Positions 1 through 8,011 of a stretch of DNA of 43,010 nucleotides are shown one piece after another (position 1 is the stretch's first letter; each line of letters starts with the position of its first letter). The position numbers and the translations under genes were made by a program. The notes under the pieces were generated by a model. That model had not been told where the DNA came from. It saw only the letters and a list, made by a program, of their open reading frames with translations, and did no database searches. Source of the stretch: Streptomyces glomeratus (lineage in GTDB: Bacteria; Actinomycetota; Actinomycetes; Streptomycetales; Streptomycetaceae); the NCBI RefSeq assembly GCF_021462825.1, contig NZ_JAKEEB010000044.1, positions 1 through 43,010 on the forward strand. The letters run 5' to 3'.

Positions 1-75
1 ACCCGGAAGCTAAGCCTTACAGCGCCGATGGTACTGCAGGGGGGACCCTGTGGGAGAGTAGGACACCGCCGAACA
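1..75 (+). rRNA. 5S ribosomal RNA, 3' part
   Basis: The first bases match the 3' two thirds of an actinobacterial 5S rRNA, including the GGAAGCTAAGCC segment and the closing GGGAGAGTAGGACACCGCCG segment. The 5' end lies before the window. The exact mature end is estimated. A strong terminator follows directly, so this is the distal end of an rRNA operon transcribed to the right. Confidence 0.93.
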
Positions 76-82
76 ATTCTTG

Positions 83-118
83 AGAAAGCCCCCGTGCCAG
101 TCGGCACGGGGGCTTTCT
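83..118 (+). terminator. rRNA operon terminator
   Basis: A perfect 16-bp inverted repeat (83-98 and 103-118) with a 4-nt loop lies just after the 5S rRNA. It is GC-rich in the stem and ends in TTTCT, as expected for an intrinsic terminator. Confidence 0.9.
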
Positions 119-134
119 GCTTTAGGGTCGAGTC

Positions 135-791
135 ATGGATTACGACCTCGTCATCTTCGACAACGACGGCGTGCTCGTCGACAGTGAGCCCATCTCCAAC
201 CGCCTTCTGGCCGACTACCTCACCGAGTTGGGCCACCCGACCACGTACGAGGAATCCATCCGGGACTACATGGGGTCGGCGATGCACCGCATCCACGACC
301 TCGTCCGGGAGCGGACGGGACAGCGGCTGCCGGACGACTTCGACGACGTCTTTCACGCTCGCGTCTTCGCTGCGTTCGAGCGGGAGTTGAAGCCCGTGCC
401 CGGAGCCATGGGCGTCCTGGAGAAGCTGTGCGCCGACGGGTTTCCGTACTGTGTGGCGTCGTCCGGGAGCCATGAGCGGATCCGGGTGGGGCACCGTACG
501 AGCGGGCTCGACCGATGGTTCGACGACGGCCGGATCTTCAGCTCGCAGGACGTGGGACGGGGCAAGCCGGCGCCCGACCTCTTCCTGTACGCGGCCGAGC
601 GGATGGGGGTCGCCCCCGAGCGGTGCGTGGTCGTCGAGGACAGTCCCCTCGGCGTGCAGGCCGCGGTGGCCGCCGGTATGGACGTGTACGGGTTCACCGC
701 GATGACGCCCGCCGCCCGGCTCGCGGATGCCACCCAGGTCTTCGCCGACATGGGCGAGTTGGCTGATCTGCTGGTACGAGCCCGCGCATGA
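135..791 (+). CDS. HAD-superfamily hydrolase (phosphatase/phosphoglucomutase-like)
   Basis: A 218-residue cytosolic HAD subfamily IA protein, probably a phosphatase or beta-phosphoglucomutase-like enzyme. Motif I is FDNDGVLVDSEP near residue 8, with nucleophile Asp9 and acid/base Asp11. Motif II is the ASSGS segment near residue 110. The GKPAPD lysine and the VVVEDSPLG Mg-binding motif III follow. A cap region lies between motifs I and II. The ATG at 135 begins right before motif I; no strong Shine-Dalgarno sequence is visible. The substrate cannot be told from sequence. Confidence 0.88.
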   Translation: MDYDLVIFDNDGVLVDSEPISNRLLADYLTELGHPTTYEESIRDYMGSAMHRIHDLVRERTGQRLPDDFDDVFHARVFAAFERELKPVPGAMGVLEKLCADGFPYCVASSGSHERIRVGHRTSGLDRWFDDGRIFSSQDVGRGKPAPDLFLYAAERMGVAPERCVVVEDSPLGVQAAVAAGMDVYGFTAMTPAARLADATQVFADMGELADLLVRARA

Positions 792-812
792 CCCCGGCCA
801 CCGGACCGGCAC

Positions 813-824
813 TGACATTTGTCA
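813..824. promoter_or_regulatory. Palindrome upstream of the VC0807-like gene
   Basis: TGACATTTGTCA has 5-bp inverted arms around a TT centre and ends 60 bp before the ATG at 885. Similar TGACA/TGTCA palindromes occur upstream of DesR/LuxR-type-regulated membrane genes in actinobacteria (from memory). It is a candidate operator; the regulator is unknown and no two-component gene lies beside it. Confidence 0.4.
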
Positions 825-884
825 TCCCGAGCTCCGGACGATCGTTTCTACTGGCACCCCCCTGTCCTCCGCGAAGCTGAGGGC

Positions 885-1619
885 ATGACGACGAACACGG
901 TTCCCCAGCTCCAGAGCAAGAAGAACACCTTCGCCCCGCTGATCATGGACGTGGCGGTGCCGGTCGGGTCCTACTACCTGTTCAAGGACGGGCTCGGCAT
1001 GAGCACGCTCCTGGCTCTCGGGCTCAGCAGCGTCGTGCCCGCCGTGCGGACCGCTACCAGCGCGGTCCGGGAGCGGACGGTCAACGCCTTCGCCGCGCTC
1101 ATCCTGTTCGTGAACCTCGTCGGGCTGCTGCTGAGCTTCGTCGCCGGCGACCCGCGGCTGATGCTGGCCAAGGACAGCGGCGTCAGCAGCGCCATCGGGA
1201 TCGGGATCCTCGTCTCCGTGGCGCTCGGAAAGCCGATGATGACGGCCGCCGTGAAGCCGTGGCTGGTGAAGGGCGACGCGGAGCGGGAGGCCGCCTGGGA
1301 GCGGCTGCTGGCCGGATCCCCGGCCTTCCGGCGGGCCGAGCGGGTCTTCTCCGTCGTGTGGGGCGTGGTGCTGCTCGGAGAGTGTGTCGTGCGGGTCGTG
1401 GGCGCGTACACGCTGCCGGTGGACACGATGGTCTGGCTGGGAAGCGTCATCCTGGCCGTCGCGATGGGCCTGGGCTTCTTCGTCGGCGGCGCCCTCGCCG
1501 CCGGGCCCATGGCGCGGATGCTCACCACCGAGGTGAAGGCGGGTGCACGGACGTTCGCTGCCGAGGCCGAGGCGGGCGAGGCCCGGACGGCCGCTCCCGC
1601 GCCGGTCCTCGCCCGGTAA
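885..1619 (+). CDS. VC0807-like integral membrane protein
   Basis: A 244-residue hydrophobic protein with several membrane segments, at about residues 12-30, 34-52, 62-85, 95-115, 150-175 and 182-205, and a charged C-terminal tail. It resembles the VC0807 family of small membrane proteins, whose function is not established. The ATG at 885 is preceded by CTGAGGG and is preferred over an in-frame TTG at 819, which would add 22 polar residues. It stands alone, with a palindrome upstream and an inverted repeat overlapping its stop codon. Confidence 0.7.
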   Translation: MTTNTVPQLQSKKNTFAPLIMDVAVPVGSYYLFKDGLGMSTLLALGLSSVVPAVRTATSAVRERTVNAFAALILFVNLVGLLLSFVAGDPRLMLAKDSGVSSAIGIGILVSVALGKPMMTAAVKPWLVKGDAEREAAWERLLAGSPAFRRAERVFSVVWGVVLLGECVVRVVGAYTLPVDTMVWLGSVILAVAMGLGFFVGGALAAGPMARMLTTEVKAGARTFAAEAEAGEARTAAPAPVLAR

Positions 1620-1657
1620 AGCTGAACAAAAATCAGCTTCGGCTGGATCTATCCAGC
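1619..1657. promoter_or_regulatory. Two adjacent inverted repeats upstream of the MFS gene
   Basis: The first is AAGCTGA (1619-1625) paired with TCAGCTT (1633-1639) around an A-rich 7-nt spacer. The second is GCTGGAT (1642-1648) paired with ATCCAGC (1651-1657) around CT. Both lie within 70 bp of the MFS start at 1686. The spacing fits operator DNA more than a terminator, because no T-tract follows. The regulator is unknown. Confidence 0.45.
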
Positions 1658-1685
1658 ACTACCCAGGGGCCCTACGCTCGCCGCC

Positions 1686-2897
1686 ATGACAGATGTGCTG
1701 CGGCGCGGTAGGGCCTCCTTGGCGTTCGGCTTCTTCGCCCAAGGCGCCACCTTCGCCCTGCTGGTGACGCGCATTCCGGCCATCCAGGACCGGTACGGCG
1801 TCTCCGATGTGCTGCTGCCCGTCTTCCTCGCCGCGGTCCCGGTTCTCGCGGGTGTCGGCAGCGTGACCACCGAGCAGCTCGTCAAGCGCGTCCGGCCCGG
1901 CCGGCTCCTGCGCTGGTCGCAGCCCGTGGTGCTGCTGGCCCTCCTCGGCGTCGGCTCCGGGGGCCGCATGGCCGGGCTGGCGGTCGCGCTGGCAGTGTTC
2001 GGGCTGACGGTGGGAGCGCTCGACGCCTCCATGAACATGCTCGGTGTGAGCCTCCAGCGGGCCTACGGCCGCAGCATCATGCTCGGTTTCCATGCCGCGT
2101 ACAGCCTCGGTGGGATCGTCGGCGCCTCGCTGGCCTGGGTGGGTGCGCACTGGCATCTCGCGCTGTGGGTGTCGTATCTGCCCGTCGTGGCGGTGCTGTT
2201 GCCGGCCACCCTGGTGGGGAGCCGGTGGTACGTCGACGGTGACATGCCGGCCGCCGAGGAGGAGCGGGGCGGGGCCGACGCCGTGGTCTTCCGGCTGCTG
2301 CTGCCGCTGTGTCTGGTGATGACCTTCGCGTATATCGGGGACTCGACCGTCTCCAACTGGAGCGCCAAGTATCTGCAGGACACCCTCGGCGGCTCGGAGC
2401 AGCTGGCCACCGTTCCGTACAACGTCTACATGGTGACCACGCTGCTCGGGCGGTCGATCGGGGACCTGGGGGTGCGCAGGTTCGGGGCCGTGTCCGTGGT
2501 TCGGCTCGGCGCGCTGCTGGCGGCGCTCGGGTTCGCGGTGGTGGCGGGGGGGCCCGGAGCCTGGGTGGGGATGCTCGGGTTCACTCTGCTGGGCCTGGGG
2601 CTGTGTGTGCTGGTGCCGCAGACGTTCGCGGCCGCCGGGCGGCTGTTCCCCGGGGCCTCGGACGCGGCGGTCGCGCGCCTGAACATCTTCAACTATGTGG
2701 GCTTTCTCATCGGCTCGCCCCTCGTGGGCGCGCTCGGGGACGCCTGGAGCTATCGGGGCGCCATGCTGGTTCCGATGGTGTTGGTCCTGGTGACGCTGGG
2801 GTACGCCCGCTCGTTCGCGCCCGCGGCGGACCGATACGGTGGCGGTCATGAGCGGCCGCGCACAGCTGATGTGGGACGAGGCAGTAACGGGCTATGA
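1686..2897 (+). CDS. MFS transporter
   Basis: A 403-residue major facilitator with about twelve hydrophobic segments and a larger central loop near residues 185-205 (VDGDMPAAEEE). It is probably a proton-driven efflux or solute carrier in the plasma membrane. The substrate cannot be inferred. The ATG at 1686 lies just before the first charged stretch and membrane helix. The gene overlaps the next one by 50 bp in a different frame, which suggests translational coupling. Two palindromes upstream may be its operator. Confidence 0.85.
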   Translation: MTDVLRRGRASLAFGFFAQGATFALLVTRIPAIQDRYGVSDVLLPVFLAAVPVLAGVGSVTTEQLVKRVRPGRLLRWSQPVVLLALLGVGSGGRMAGLAVALAVFGLTVGALDASMNMLGVSLQRAYGRSIMLGFHAAYSLGGIVGASLAWVGAHWHLALWVSYLPVVAVLLPATLVGSRWYVDGDMPAAEEERGGADAVVFRLLLPLCLVMTFAYIGDSTVSNWSAKYLQDTLGGSEQLATVPYNVYMVTTLLGRSIGDLGVRRFGAVSVVRLGALLAALGFAVVAGGPGAWVGMLGFTLLGLGLCVLVPQTFAAAGRLFPGASDAAVARLNIFNYVGFLIGSPLVGALGDAWSYRGAMLVPMVLVLVTLGYARSFAPAADRYGGGHERPRTADVGRGSNGL

Positions 2898-4020
2898 CTT
2901 CGGCCCGGACCATCCGATGGATCCGGTCCGTCTCGCGCTGACCAGGACACTGGTCGGCGCCTTCGGGCTCGAGAAGGACATCGAGGTGGTCGGGGCGAAG
3001 CCCGCGGGCGACTCGACGCTGCGGCTGGTGCACCGCGACGACTACATCCAGGCGGTGAGGGCCGCGTCCGCGGACCCGCGGTCGGCGGACGAGTCGTACG
3101 GGCTCGGGACCATGGACGACCCCGCCTTCGCCGGGATGCACGAGGTGTCCGCCCTGATCGCCGGGCAGTCGGTCGGCGCGGCCGAGGCCGTGTGGCGCGG
3201 GGACGCCCTGCACGCCGTGAACTTCGCCGGAGGGCTGCATCACGCGATGCCGGGCGCGGCCTCCGGGTTCTGCATCTACAACGACGCCGCCCTCGCCATC
3301 GCCCGTCTGCTGGAGCTGGGCGCCGAGCGGATCGCGTACGTGGACGTGGACGTGCACCACGGGGACGGGGTGCAGGCCGCGTTCTGGGAGGACCCCCGGG
3401 TTCTCACCATCTCGCTGCACGAGCATCCGCGGACCCTCTTCCCGCAGACGGGATGGCCGCAGGAGACGGGATCCGCGAGTGCCGAGGGCAGCGCGGTGAA
3501 CGTGGCGCTGCCGGCCGGGACGGGGGACGCGGGGTGGGTGCGGGCCTTCCACGCCGTCGTGCCGGATCTGATCGCCGACTTCCGGCCGCAGGTGCTGGTC
3601 ACCCAGCACGGCGCGGACACCCACTTCGAGGACCCGCTCGCGCACCTCGCCGTGTCGCTGGACGCGCAGCGGACGGTGCAGATCGCGTGTCACGACCTGG
3701 CGCACGAGTTCGCCGGGGGCCGCTGGGTCGCGCTGGGCGGGGGCGGGTACGCGGTCGTGGAGGTCGTACCGCGCTCGTGGACGCATCTGGTGGCCGTCGC
3801 GGCGGGGCGGCCGATCGAGCCGGAGACGGTGATCCCGGAGAGCTGGCGGCAGGAAGTCTTCGCCCGTACCCGGCAGTTGGCCCCGGCGCGGATGACGGAC
3901 GGGCGGTGGCCGGTGGGCCACGCGGACTGGGAGTCGGGGTACGACCCGGCGGACCGGCTGGACCAGGCGGTGCTGGCGACCCGTAAGGCGGTGTACCCGC
4001 TGCGCGGCCTGCTGCCGTAG
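2848..4020 (+). CDS. acuC: AcuC-like histone-deacetylase-family protein
   Basis: A 390-residue class I/II-type deacetylase fold, like AcuC, which removes acetyl groups from acetyl-CoA synthetase in Bacillus. Key parts are visible. They are the paired histidines in GGLHHAMPG, the zinc ligands in DVDVHHGDG, the third Asp in QHGADTHFEDPL, and the Gly-rich loop with Tyr (GGGGY). The ATG at 2848 (MSGRAQL) is preferred over a GTG at 2839. The start lies inside the upstream MFS gene. It could also act on other acetylated lysines or polyamines. Confidence 0.85.
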   Translation: MSGRAQLMWDEAVTGYDFGPDHPMDPVRLALTRTLVGAFGLEKDIEVVGAKPAGDSTLRLVHRDDYIQAVRAASADPRSADESYGLGTMDDPAFAGMHEVSALIAGQSVGAAEAVWRGDALHAVNFAGGLHHAMPGAASGFCIYNDAALAIARLLELGAERIAYVDVDVHHGDGVQAAFWEDPRVLTISLHEHPRTLFPQTGWPQETGSASAEGSAVNVALPAGTGDAGWVRAFHAVVPDLIADFRPQVLVTQHGADTHFEDPLAHLAVSLDAQRTVQIACHDLAHEFAGGRWVALGGGGYAVVEVVPRSWTHLVAVAAGRPIEPETVIPESWRQEVFARTRQLAPARMTDGRWPVGHADWESGYDPADRLDQAVLATRKAVYPLRGLLP

Positions 4021-4179
4021 CCGGCCCCCCCGAGGGACGGCCAGGGTTCGCACGACCGCCACTCCAGCCCTGCGGTGGGCCGCACAGCAGTGGGGTGAGG
4101 GGTGCACGACTAGGCCGACTGTGGGATGTTTCCCGCATTCCGGTCATGCGGGGCGGGCGGTTGGGCCAGCATCACTGGA

Positions 4180-4995
4180 GTGTTGAGCACCGCAGCGTTG
4201 CGCGCGCATCTGCTGGCTGCCCGGCTGGCCGGACCCGTGGCCACGTCACGCGAGGACAGTCTGCGCAGCTATCGGCTTTTCGCCGCTCGTGACCCCCGCC
4301 TACTGATCGGACTCGACCCCGAATGGACGTGGGGGCCGCGGGATTTGATCAATTTGATGGCGGACAAGTGTGGGGTTTCGGCCGATCCTCGTCATACCTC
4401 CGGCCATGATGTGATTGACCCGCAGCGCACGCTGGAGGGTCTCGACGCCTTCGCCGAGCGGGTGGGCAGGGCCGCGCGACGCGGGGAGGCGGTCCTGCTC
4501 GGCACCGGCCATCCGCACCGGCTGATCGGTTTCTACGCCGCCCTCGCCCATGCCTTGTCGGCGGCGGGATGTGTCGTACTCACACCGGCGCAGGGTCGCT
4601 GTGTCGACATAACGACCCGGTTCGGCCTACGTACGTACAACCTTGATTACGTACGAGGAGTCGCGTTCATGCGGAAACCGGATCACGGCAGAGCCGGTTG
4701 TGAGCCGGGCGCACACACCCACTCGCCGCTGCCGGTTCGTATCGCGCTGGCCGCCGCGGCGGAGGCCGGCGGGCCGCTGCCCGACCTTGTGATCGGAGAC
4801 CACGGCTGGGTCTGCGGGGCAGGTCAGCTGGGGTTCGAGGCGATCGGGCTGGCCGACACGGACGATCCCGCGCTCTTCGTCGGGGAGGCGGAGGGGCGGG
4901 TGTCCGTCGTCGTTCCACTTGATGACGCTGTGCGGTCTGATTACTACCGACCGCTTACTCGCTATGTACTCAATCGAGCGTGTCTGTCACAGTAG
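4180..4995 (+). CDS. Conserved actinobacterial protein, often annotated phosphatase
   Basis: About 271 residues. I recognise it as a protein conserved in Streptomyces at this locus and usually named phosphatase, but no classical phosphatase motif is evident. Conserved-looking parts are a GTGHPHRLIGFYAAL segment and a C-terminal DHGWVCGAGQ...ADTDDPALFVGEAEG segment. The start is uncertain. GTG at 4180 (VLSTAALRAH) is chosen because homology appears to begin there. An upstream ATG at 4126 would add 18 unlikely residues. It is soluble, with no signal peptide. Confidence 0.7.
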   Translation: MLSTAALRAHLLAARLAGPVATSREDSLRSYRLFAARDPRLLIGLDPEWTWGPRDLINLMADKCGVSADPRHTSGHDVIDPQRTLEGLDAFAERVGRAARRGEAVLLGTGHPHRLIGFYAALAHALSAAGCVVLTPAQGRCVDITTRFGLRTYNLDYVRGVAFMRKPDHGRAGCEPGAHTHSPLPVRIALAAAAEAGGPLPDLVIGDHGWVCGAGQLGFEAIGLADTDDPALFVGEAEGRVSVVVPLDDAVRSDYYRPLTRYVLNRACLSQ

Positions 4996-5124
4996 GCCGC
5001 GGATGGCATCCCCTCTTCCCCACTTGCATCACCCGCACCTAGTCTGGGGAGTGAGCACGCAACGACGAAGAGTCACCGGAAGGGGAAGCCGGTGGCCGTC
5101 GAGTGCGGAAGGTTCAGGTGTGTC

Positions 5125-5337
5125 ATGGCTGCAGCTGGCGAGAGGCCTCTGAACGAGGTTCAGTTTCTGACCGTGGCGGAAGTCGCCTCGGTGATGCGCG
5201 TGTCGAAGATGACCGTGTACCGACTGGTGCACAGCGGTCATCTGCCTGCGATCCGGGTGGGGAGGTCCTTCCGGGTGCCGGAGCAAGCGGTTCACGAGTA
5301 CCTCCGCGAGAGCTATGTGGGGGTGGAGACGGCCTGA
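5125..5337 (+). CDS. BldC-like helix-turn-helix DNA-binding protein
   Basis: A 70-residue protein of the excisionase/BldC type (MerR-like winged helix). The segment FLTVAEVASVMRVSKMTVYR holds the helix-turn-helix, and GHLPAIRVGRSFRVPEQAV forms the wing. It is not bldC itself but a paralogue found next to the bS22 gene. Two starts are possible. ATG 5125 gives the usual family length. GTG 5092 has a better Shine-Dalgarno (GGAAGGGGA at 5078-5086) and would add 11 residues. A hairpin follows at 5346-5370. Confidence 0.85.
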   Translation: MAAAGERPLNEVQFLTVAEVASVMRVSKMTVYRLVHSGHLPAIRVGRSFRVPEQAVHEYLRESYVGVETA

Positions 5338-5345
5338 CGGCGCCC

Positions 5346-5370
5346 GGGCCGGGCCCTCTTGGGCCCGCCC
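5346..5370 (+). terminator. Hairpin after the BldC-like gene
   Basis: GGGC(C)GGGCCC and GGGCCCGCCC pair over 10 bp with one bulged C and a TCTT loop, 9 bp after the stop codon. No U-tract follows, so termination is likely but not certain. Confidence 0.55.
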
Positions 5371-5381
5371 GGTCACCTCGA

Positions 5382-5411
5382 TTACGACCTCAGCGCTCGG
5401 GCGGGTAGGCT
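5382..5411 (+). promoter_or_regulatory. Candidate housekeeping promoter for the bS22 gene
   Basis: TTACGA (5382-5387) and TAGGCT (5406-5411) are spaced by 18 bp and resemble a HrdB-type promoter. They lie about 70 bp before the GTG at 5480 and after the hairpin that ends the previous gene. Confidence 0.4.
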
Positions 5412-5479
5412 AGCCCCTCGTAGGTCGTGTGGGCCCATGGCGCCCAGCACCGAGTGATGAGAAGTGAGCGAGGGTAGTC

Positions 5480-5578
5480 GTGGGCTCTGTTATCAAGAAG
5501 CGGCGCAAGCGGATGGCCAAGAAGAAGCACCGCAAGCTGCTCAAGCGCACTCGCGTTCAGCGTCGCAACAAGAAGTAA
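5480..5578 (+). CDS. Small ribosomal protein bS22 (AURKAIP1/COX24-like)
   Basis: A 32-residue, extremely basic peptide starting MGSVIKKRRKRM and ending RVQRRNKK. It matches the actinobacterial protein annotated AURKAIP1/COX24-domain, identified in mycobacterial ribosomes as 30S protein bS22 near the decoding centre (established for mycobacteria; by homology here). The start is GTG with a GAGGG Shine-Dalgarno 5-9 nt upstream. It forms a monocistronic unit with its own promoter and a perfect terminator. It is shorter than most annotation cut-offs. Confidence 0.9.
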   Translation: MGSVIKKRRKRMAKKKHRKLLKRTRVQRRNKK

Positions 5579-5629
5579 GGCGCGGCCCCTCGAGGGGCGC
5601 CCTTGCCTCTGTGCGCGCACGCGCGTCTT

Positions 5630-5664
5630 GGCCCCCCACCATCGGTGGGGGGCCTTTGTTTTTT
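5630..5664 (+). terminator. Intrinsic terminator of the bS22 gene
   Basis: A perfect 11-bp stem (5630-5640 with 5644-5654), a 3-nt ATC loop, then TTTGTTTTTT. This is an unusually canonical terminator for a Streptomyces gene. Confidence 0.92.
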
Positions 5665-5832
5665 CCGCCCGGGCGGGGAGCCGCCGTGCGTACGTCGGTG
5701 GGGCCGAATGGCTGGGTCTGGTCGTACGTCCGGGGGTGTCGTCACTTCGTGCATCGGGCGGTCATCACAGCGCAACACCGACCGGCTAAGTTTGCCGCAC
5801 ACGGGGAACGCGGCAGGCTGAGCACACAGCTA

Positions 5833-5848
5833 CGTCCACGACTGGACG
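5833..5848. promoter_or_regulatory. Short inverted repeat upstream of the epimerase-like gene
   Basis: CGTCCA and TGGACG are separated by CGAC, 23 bp before the start codon. It could be an operator or a leader hairpin. The evidence is only the symmetry. Confidence 0.25.
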
Positions 5849-5870
5849 GACGGGAAGAGAGGCGCTGATC

Positions 5871-6932
5871 TTGGGCAAGGTCGTGCTCGTGACCGGAGTG
5901 GCCCGCCGGCTCGGCGGCCGGTTCGTACGACGGATCCAGCGTGACCCGGAGGTGGAGCGGGTGGTCGCGGTGGACGCGGTTCCGCCCGAGCACCATCTGG
6001 GCGGAGCCGATTTCGTCCGGGCCGACATCCGCCAGCCCACCATCGCCCGCCTGCTGGCCGAGCACTCCGTGGACACGGTCGTCCACATGGACGTGACCGG
6101 CACCCCGCTCGGCAGCGGCAGCCGGGCCACGGTCAAGGAGACCAACGTCATCGGCACCATGCAGCTGCTGGGTGCCTGCCAGAAGTCCCCGACGGTGAAG
6201 CGGCTCGTGGTGAAGTCCAGTACGAACGTCTACGGGTCGGCGCCCCGCGACCCGGCGGTCTTCACCGAGACGACCCCGCCCAAGTCCCTGCCGAGCGGAG
6301 GCTTCGCCAAGGACACCGTCGAGGTCGAGGGGTATGTGCGGGGTTTCGCGCGGCGCCGGCCCGATGTGGCGGTCTGTGTGCTGCGCTTCGCCAACATCCT
6401 CGGACCGAACGCGGATTCGCCCCTCGCCTCGTACTTCTCGCTGCCGGTGCTGCCCACCGTCTTCGGCTACGATCCGCGGCTGCAGTTCGTGCATGAGGAC
6501 GATGTGATCGAGGTGCTGCGGATCGGCTCGCACGAGCCGCAGCGCGGCACGCTCAACAGCGGCACCTTCAACGTGGCCGGAGACGGTGTGCTGCTGCTGT
6601 CGCAGTGCGCGCGGCGCCTGGGCCGGCCCACCGTGCCCCTGCTGCTGCCCGCGGTCACCTGGTTCGGCTCGGCGATGCGCACCCTGGGCATGACGGACTT
6701 CTCGCCCGAACAGATCCGGCTGCTCACCCACGGCCGTGTGGTGGCGACGGACCAGATGCGCGAGACACTGGGATACGAGCCGAAGTACACCACCGCGGAG
6801 ACGTTCGCGGACTTCGCGCACAGCCGCGGGCCCGGACTGGTGCCGCCGGAGGCCCTCGCGGGGGCCGTGGACCGGATCGCCGCACTGCCCGCCCTGGGCG
6901 GTGTCCACCCTCCGACGCAGAGCGCCAACTGA
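5871..6932 (+). CDS. NAD-dependent epimerase/dehydratase family protein
   Basis: A 353-residue extended short-chain dehydrogenase-like protein. The N-terminal Rossmann motif is VTGVARRLGGRF (residues 7-18), followed by DAVPPEH and the conserved FANILGPN region. The usual catalytic YxxxK is not intact. Lys147 sits in GGFAKD, but the position four before it is Gly143, not Tyr. It may therefore bind NAD(H) or a sugar nucleotide without being a normal epimerase. The start is TTG 5871 with AAGAGAGG upstream. It precedes an acyltransferase by 14 nt, in a likely two-gene operon. Confidence 0.82.
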   Translation: MGKVVLVTGVARRLGGRFVRRIQRDPEVERVVAVDAVPPEHHLGGADFVRADIRQPTIARLLAEHSVDTVVHMDVTGTPLGSGSRATVKETNVIGTMQLLGACQKSPTVKRLVVKSSTNVYGSAPRDPAVFTETTPPKSLPSGGFAKDTVEVEGYVRGFARRRPDVAVCVLRFANILGPNADSPLASYFSLPVLPTVFGYDPRLQFVHEDDVIEVLRIGSHEPQRGTLNSGTFNVAGDGVLLLSQCARRLGRPTVPLLLPAVTWFGSAMRTLGMTDFSPEQIRLLTHGRVVATDQMRETLGYEPKYTTAETFADFAHSRGPGLVPPEALAGAVDRIAALPALGGVHPPTQSAN

Positions 6933-6946
6933 GGAGCGCATCAACG

Positions 6947-7993
6947 ATGGCGGATGCCAAGGTCATTCCGTTCGACGACGACCGGTCCCGCGGGGCTGCC
7001 GTGCAGCGGCCGCAGCGGCGCCGGAGCGCGGGGAACCGACGCAAGGGCGAGCCCGCGGCGGTCCGGGAGGTGCAGCCCCTGCCCGGCAGGGAGACTCCGC
7101 AGGATGATGTGTCTGTGACGCATGAGGAGGAACCGCTGGCCAGGCCCCGGGAAGGGGGTCTGGAGCGGCGTGTCGCCGGCGGTCTGGCCTTTCTGCGCCG
7201 CCGGCTGACGGGCGACTACGAGGTCGACGACTTCGGCTACGACGAGGAGCTCACCGACCAGGTCCTGATGTCGCTGCTGCGGCCGGTGTACGAGAAATAC
7301 TTCCGGGTCGAGGTCAAGGGCATCGAGAACATCCCGTCGAAGGGCGGGGCGCTGATCGTCGCCAACCACTCCGGCACGCTGCCGCTGGACGGCCTGATGA
7401 TGCAGGTCGCCGTGCACGACCATCACCCGGCGGGGCGCCATCTGCGGCTTCTGGCGGCCGATCTCGTCTTCGTGCTGCCGGTGGTGAACGAGCTGGCCCG
7501 CAAACTCGGCCACACCCTCGCCTGCGCGGAGGACGCCGAACGGCTTCTCGCGCAGGGCGAGCTGGTCGGGGTGATGCCGGAGGGCTTCAAGGGCATCGGC
7601 AAGCCCTTCAGCGAGCGCTACAAGCTCCAGCGCTTCGGGCGTGGCGGGTTCGTCTCCACCGCTCTTCGTCACGGCGCGCCGATCGTCCCGTGCTCGGTCG
7701 TCGGGGCCGAGGAGATCTACCCGATGATCGGTAACGCGAAGACCCTCGCCCGGCTGCTGGGGTTCCCTTACTTCCCGATCACACCGACGTTCCCGTGGCT
7801 GGGGCCGCTGGGCGCGGTCCCGCTGCCGACGAAGTGGACGATCCAGTTCGGCGAGCCGATCCCGACGGACGGCTATCCGCCGGAGGCCGCCGAGGACCCG
7901 ATGCTGATGTTCAACCTGACGGATCAGGTCAGGGAGCAGATCCAGCACACGCTGTACAAGCTGTTGGTGCAGCGCAGGTCGGTCTTCTTCTGA
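6947..7993 (+). CDS. Lysophospholipid acyltransferase-family protein (PlsC-like)
   Basis: A 348-residue protein with a charged, low-complexity N-terminal 85 residues and then an acyltransferase domain. The catalytic block is NHSGTLPLD (His141, Asp148), an HX6D spacing rather than the classical HX4D. A PEGFKGIGKP block follows, as in LPLAT enzymes of the diacylglycerol-acyltransferase-like branch. It probably transfers acyl chains from CoA or ACP to a lipid at the inner membrane face. The ATG at 6947 has GAGGAG 10 nt upstream, overlapping the stop of the previous gene. Confidence 0.82.
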   Translation: MADAKVIPFDDDRSRGAAVQRPQRRRSAGNRRKGEPAAVREVQPLPGRETPQDDVSVTHEEEPLARPREGGLERRVAGGLAFLRRRLTGDYEVDDFGYDEELTDQVLMSLLRPVYEKYFRVEVKGIENIPSKGGALIVANHSGTLPLDGLMMQVAVHDHHPAGRHLRLLAADLVFVLPVVNELARKLGHTLACAEDAERLLAQGELVGVMPEGFKGIGKPFSERYKLQRFGRGGFVSTALRHGAPIVPCSVVGAEEIYPMIGNAKTLARLLGFPYFPITPTFPWLGPLGAVPLPTKWTIQFGEPIPTDGYPPEAAEDPMLMFNLTDQVREQIQHTLYKLLVQRRSVFF

Positions 7994-8011
7994 CGTTTGG
8001 TGCGGTACGAC

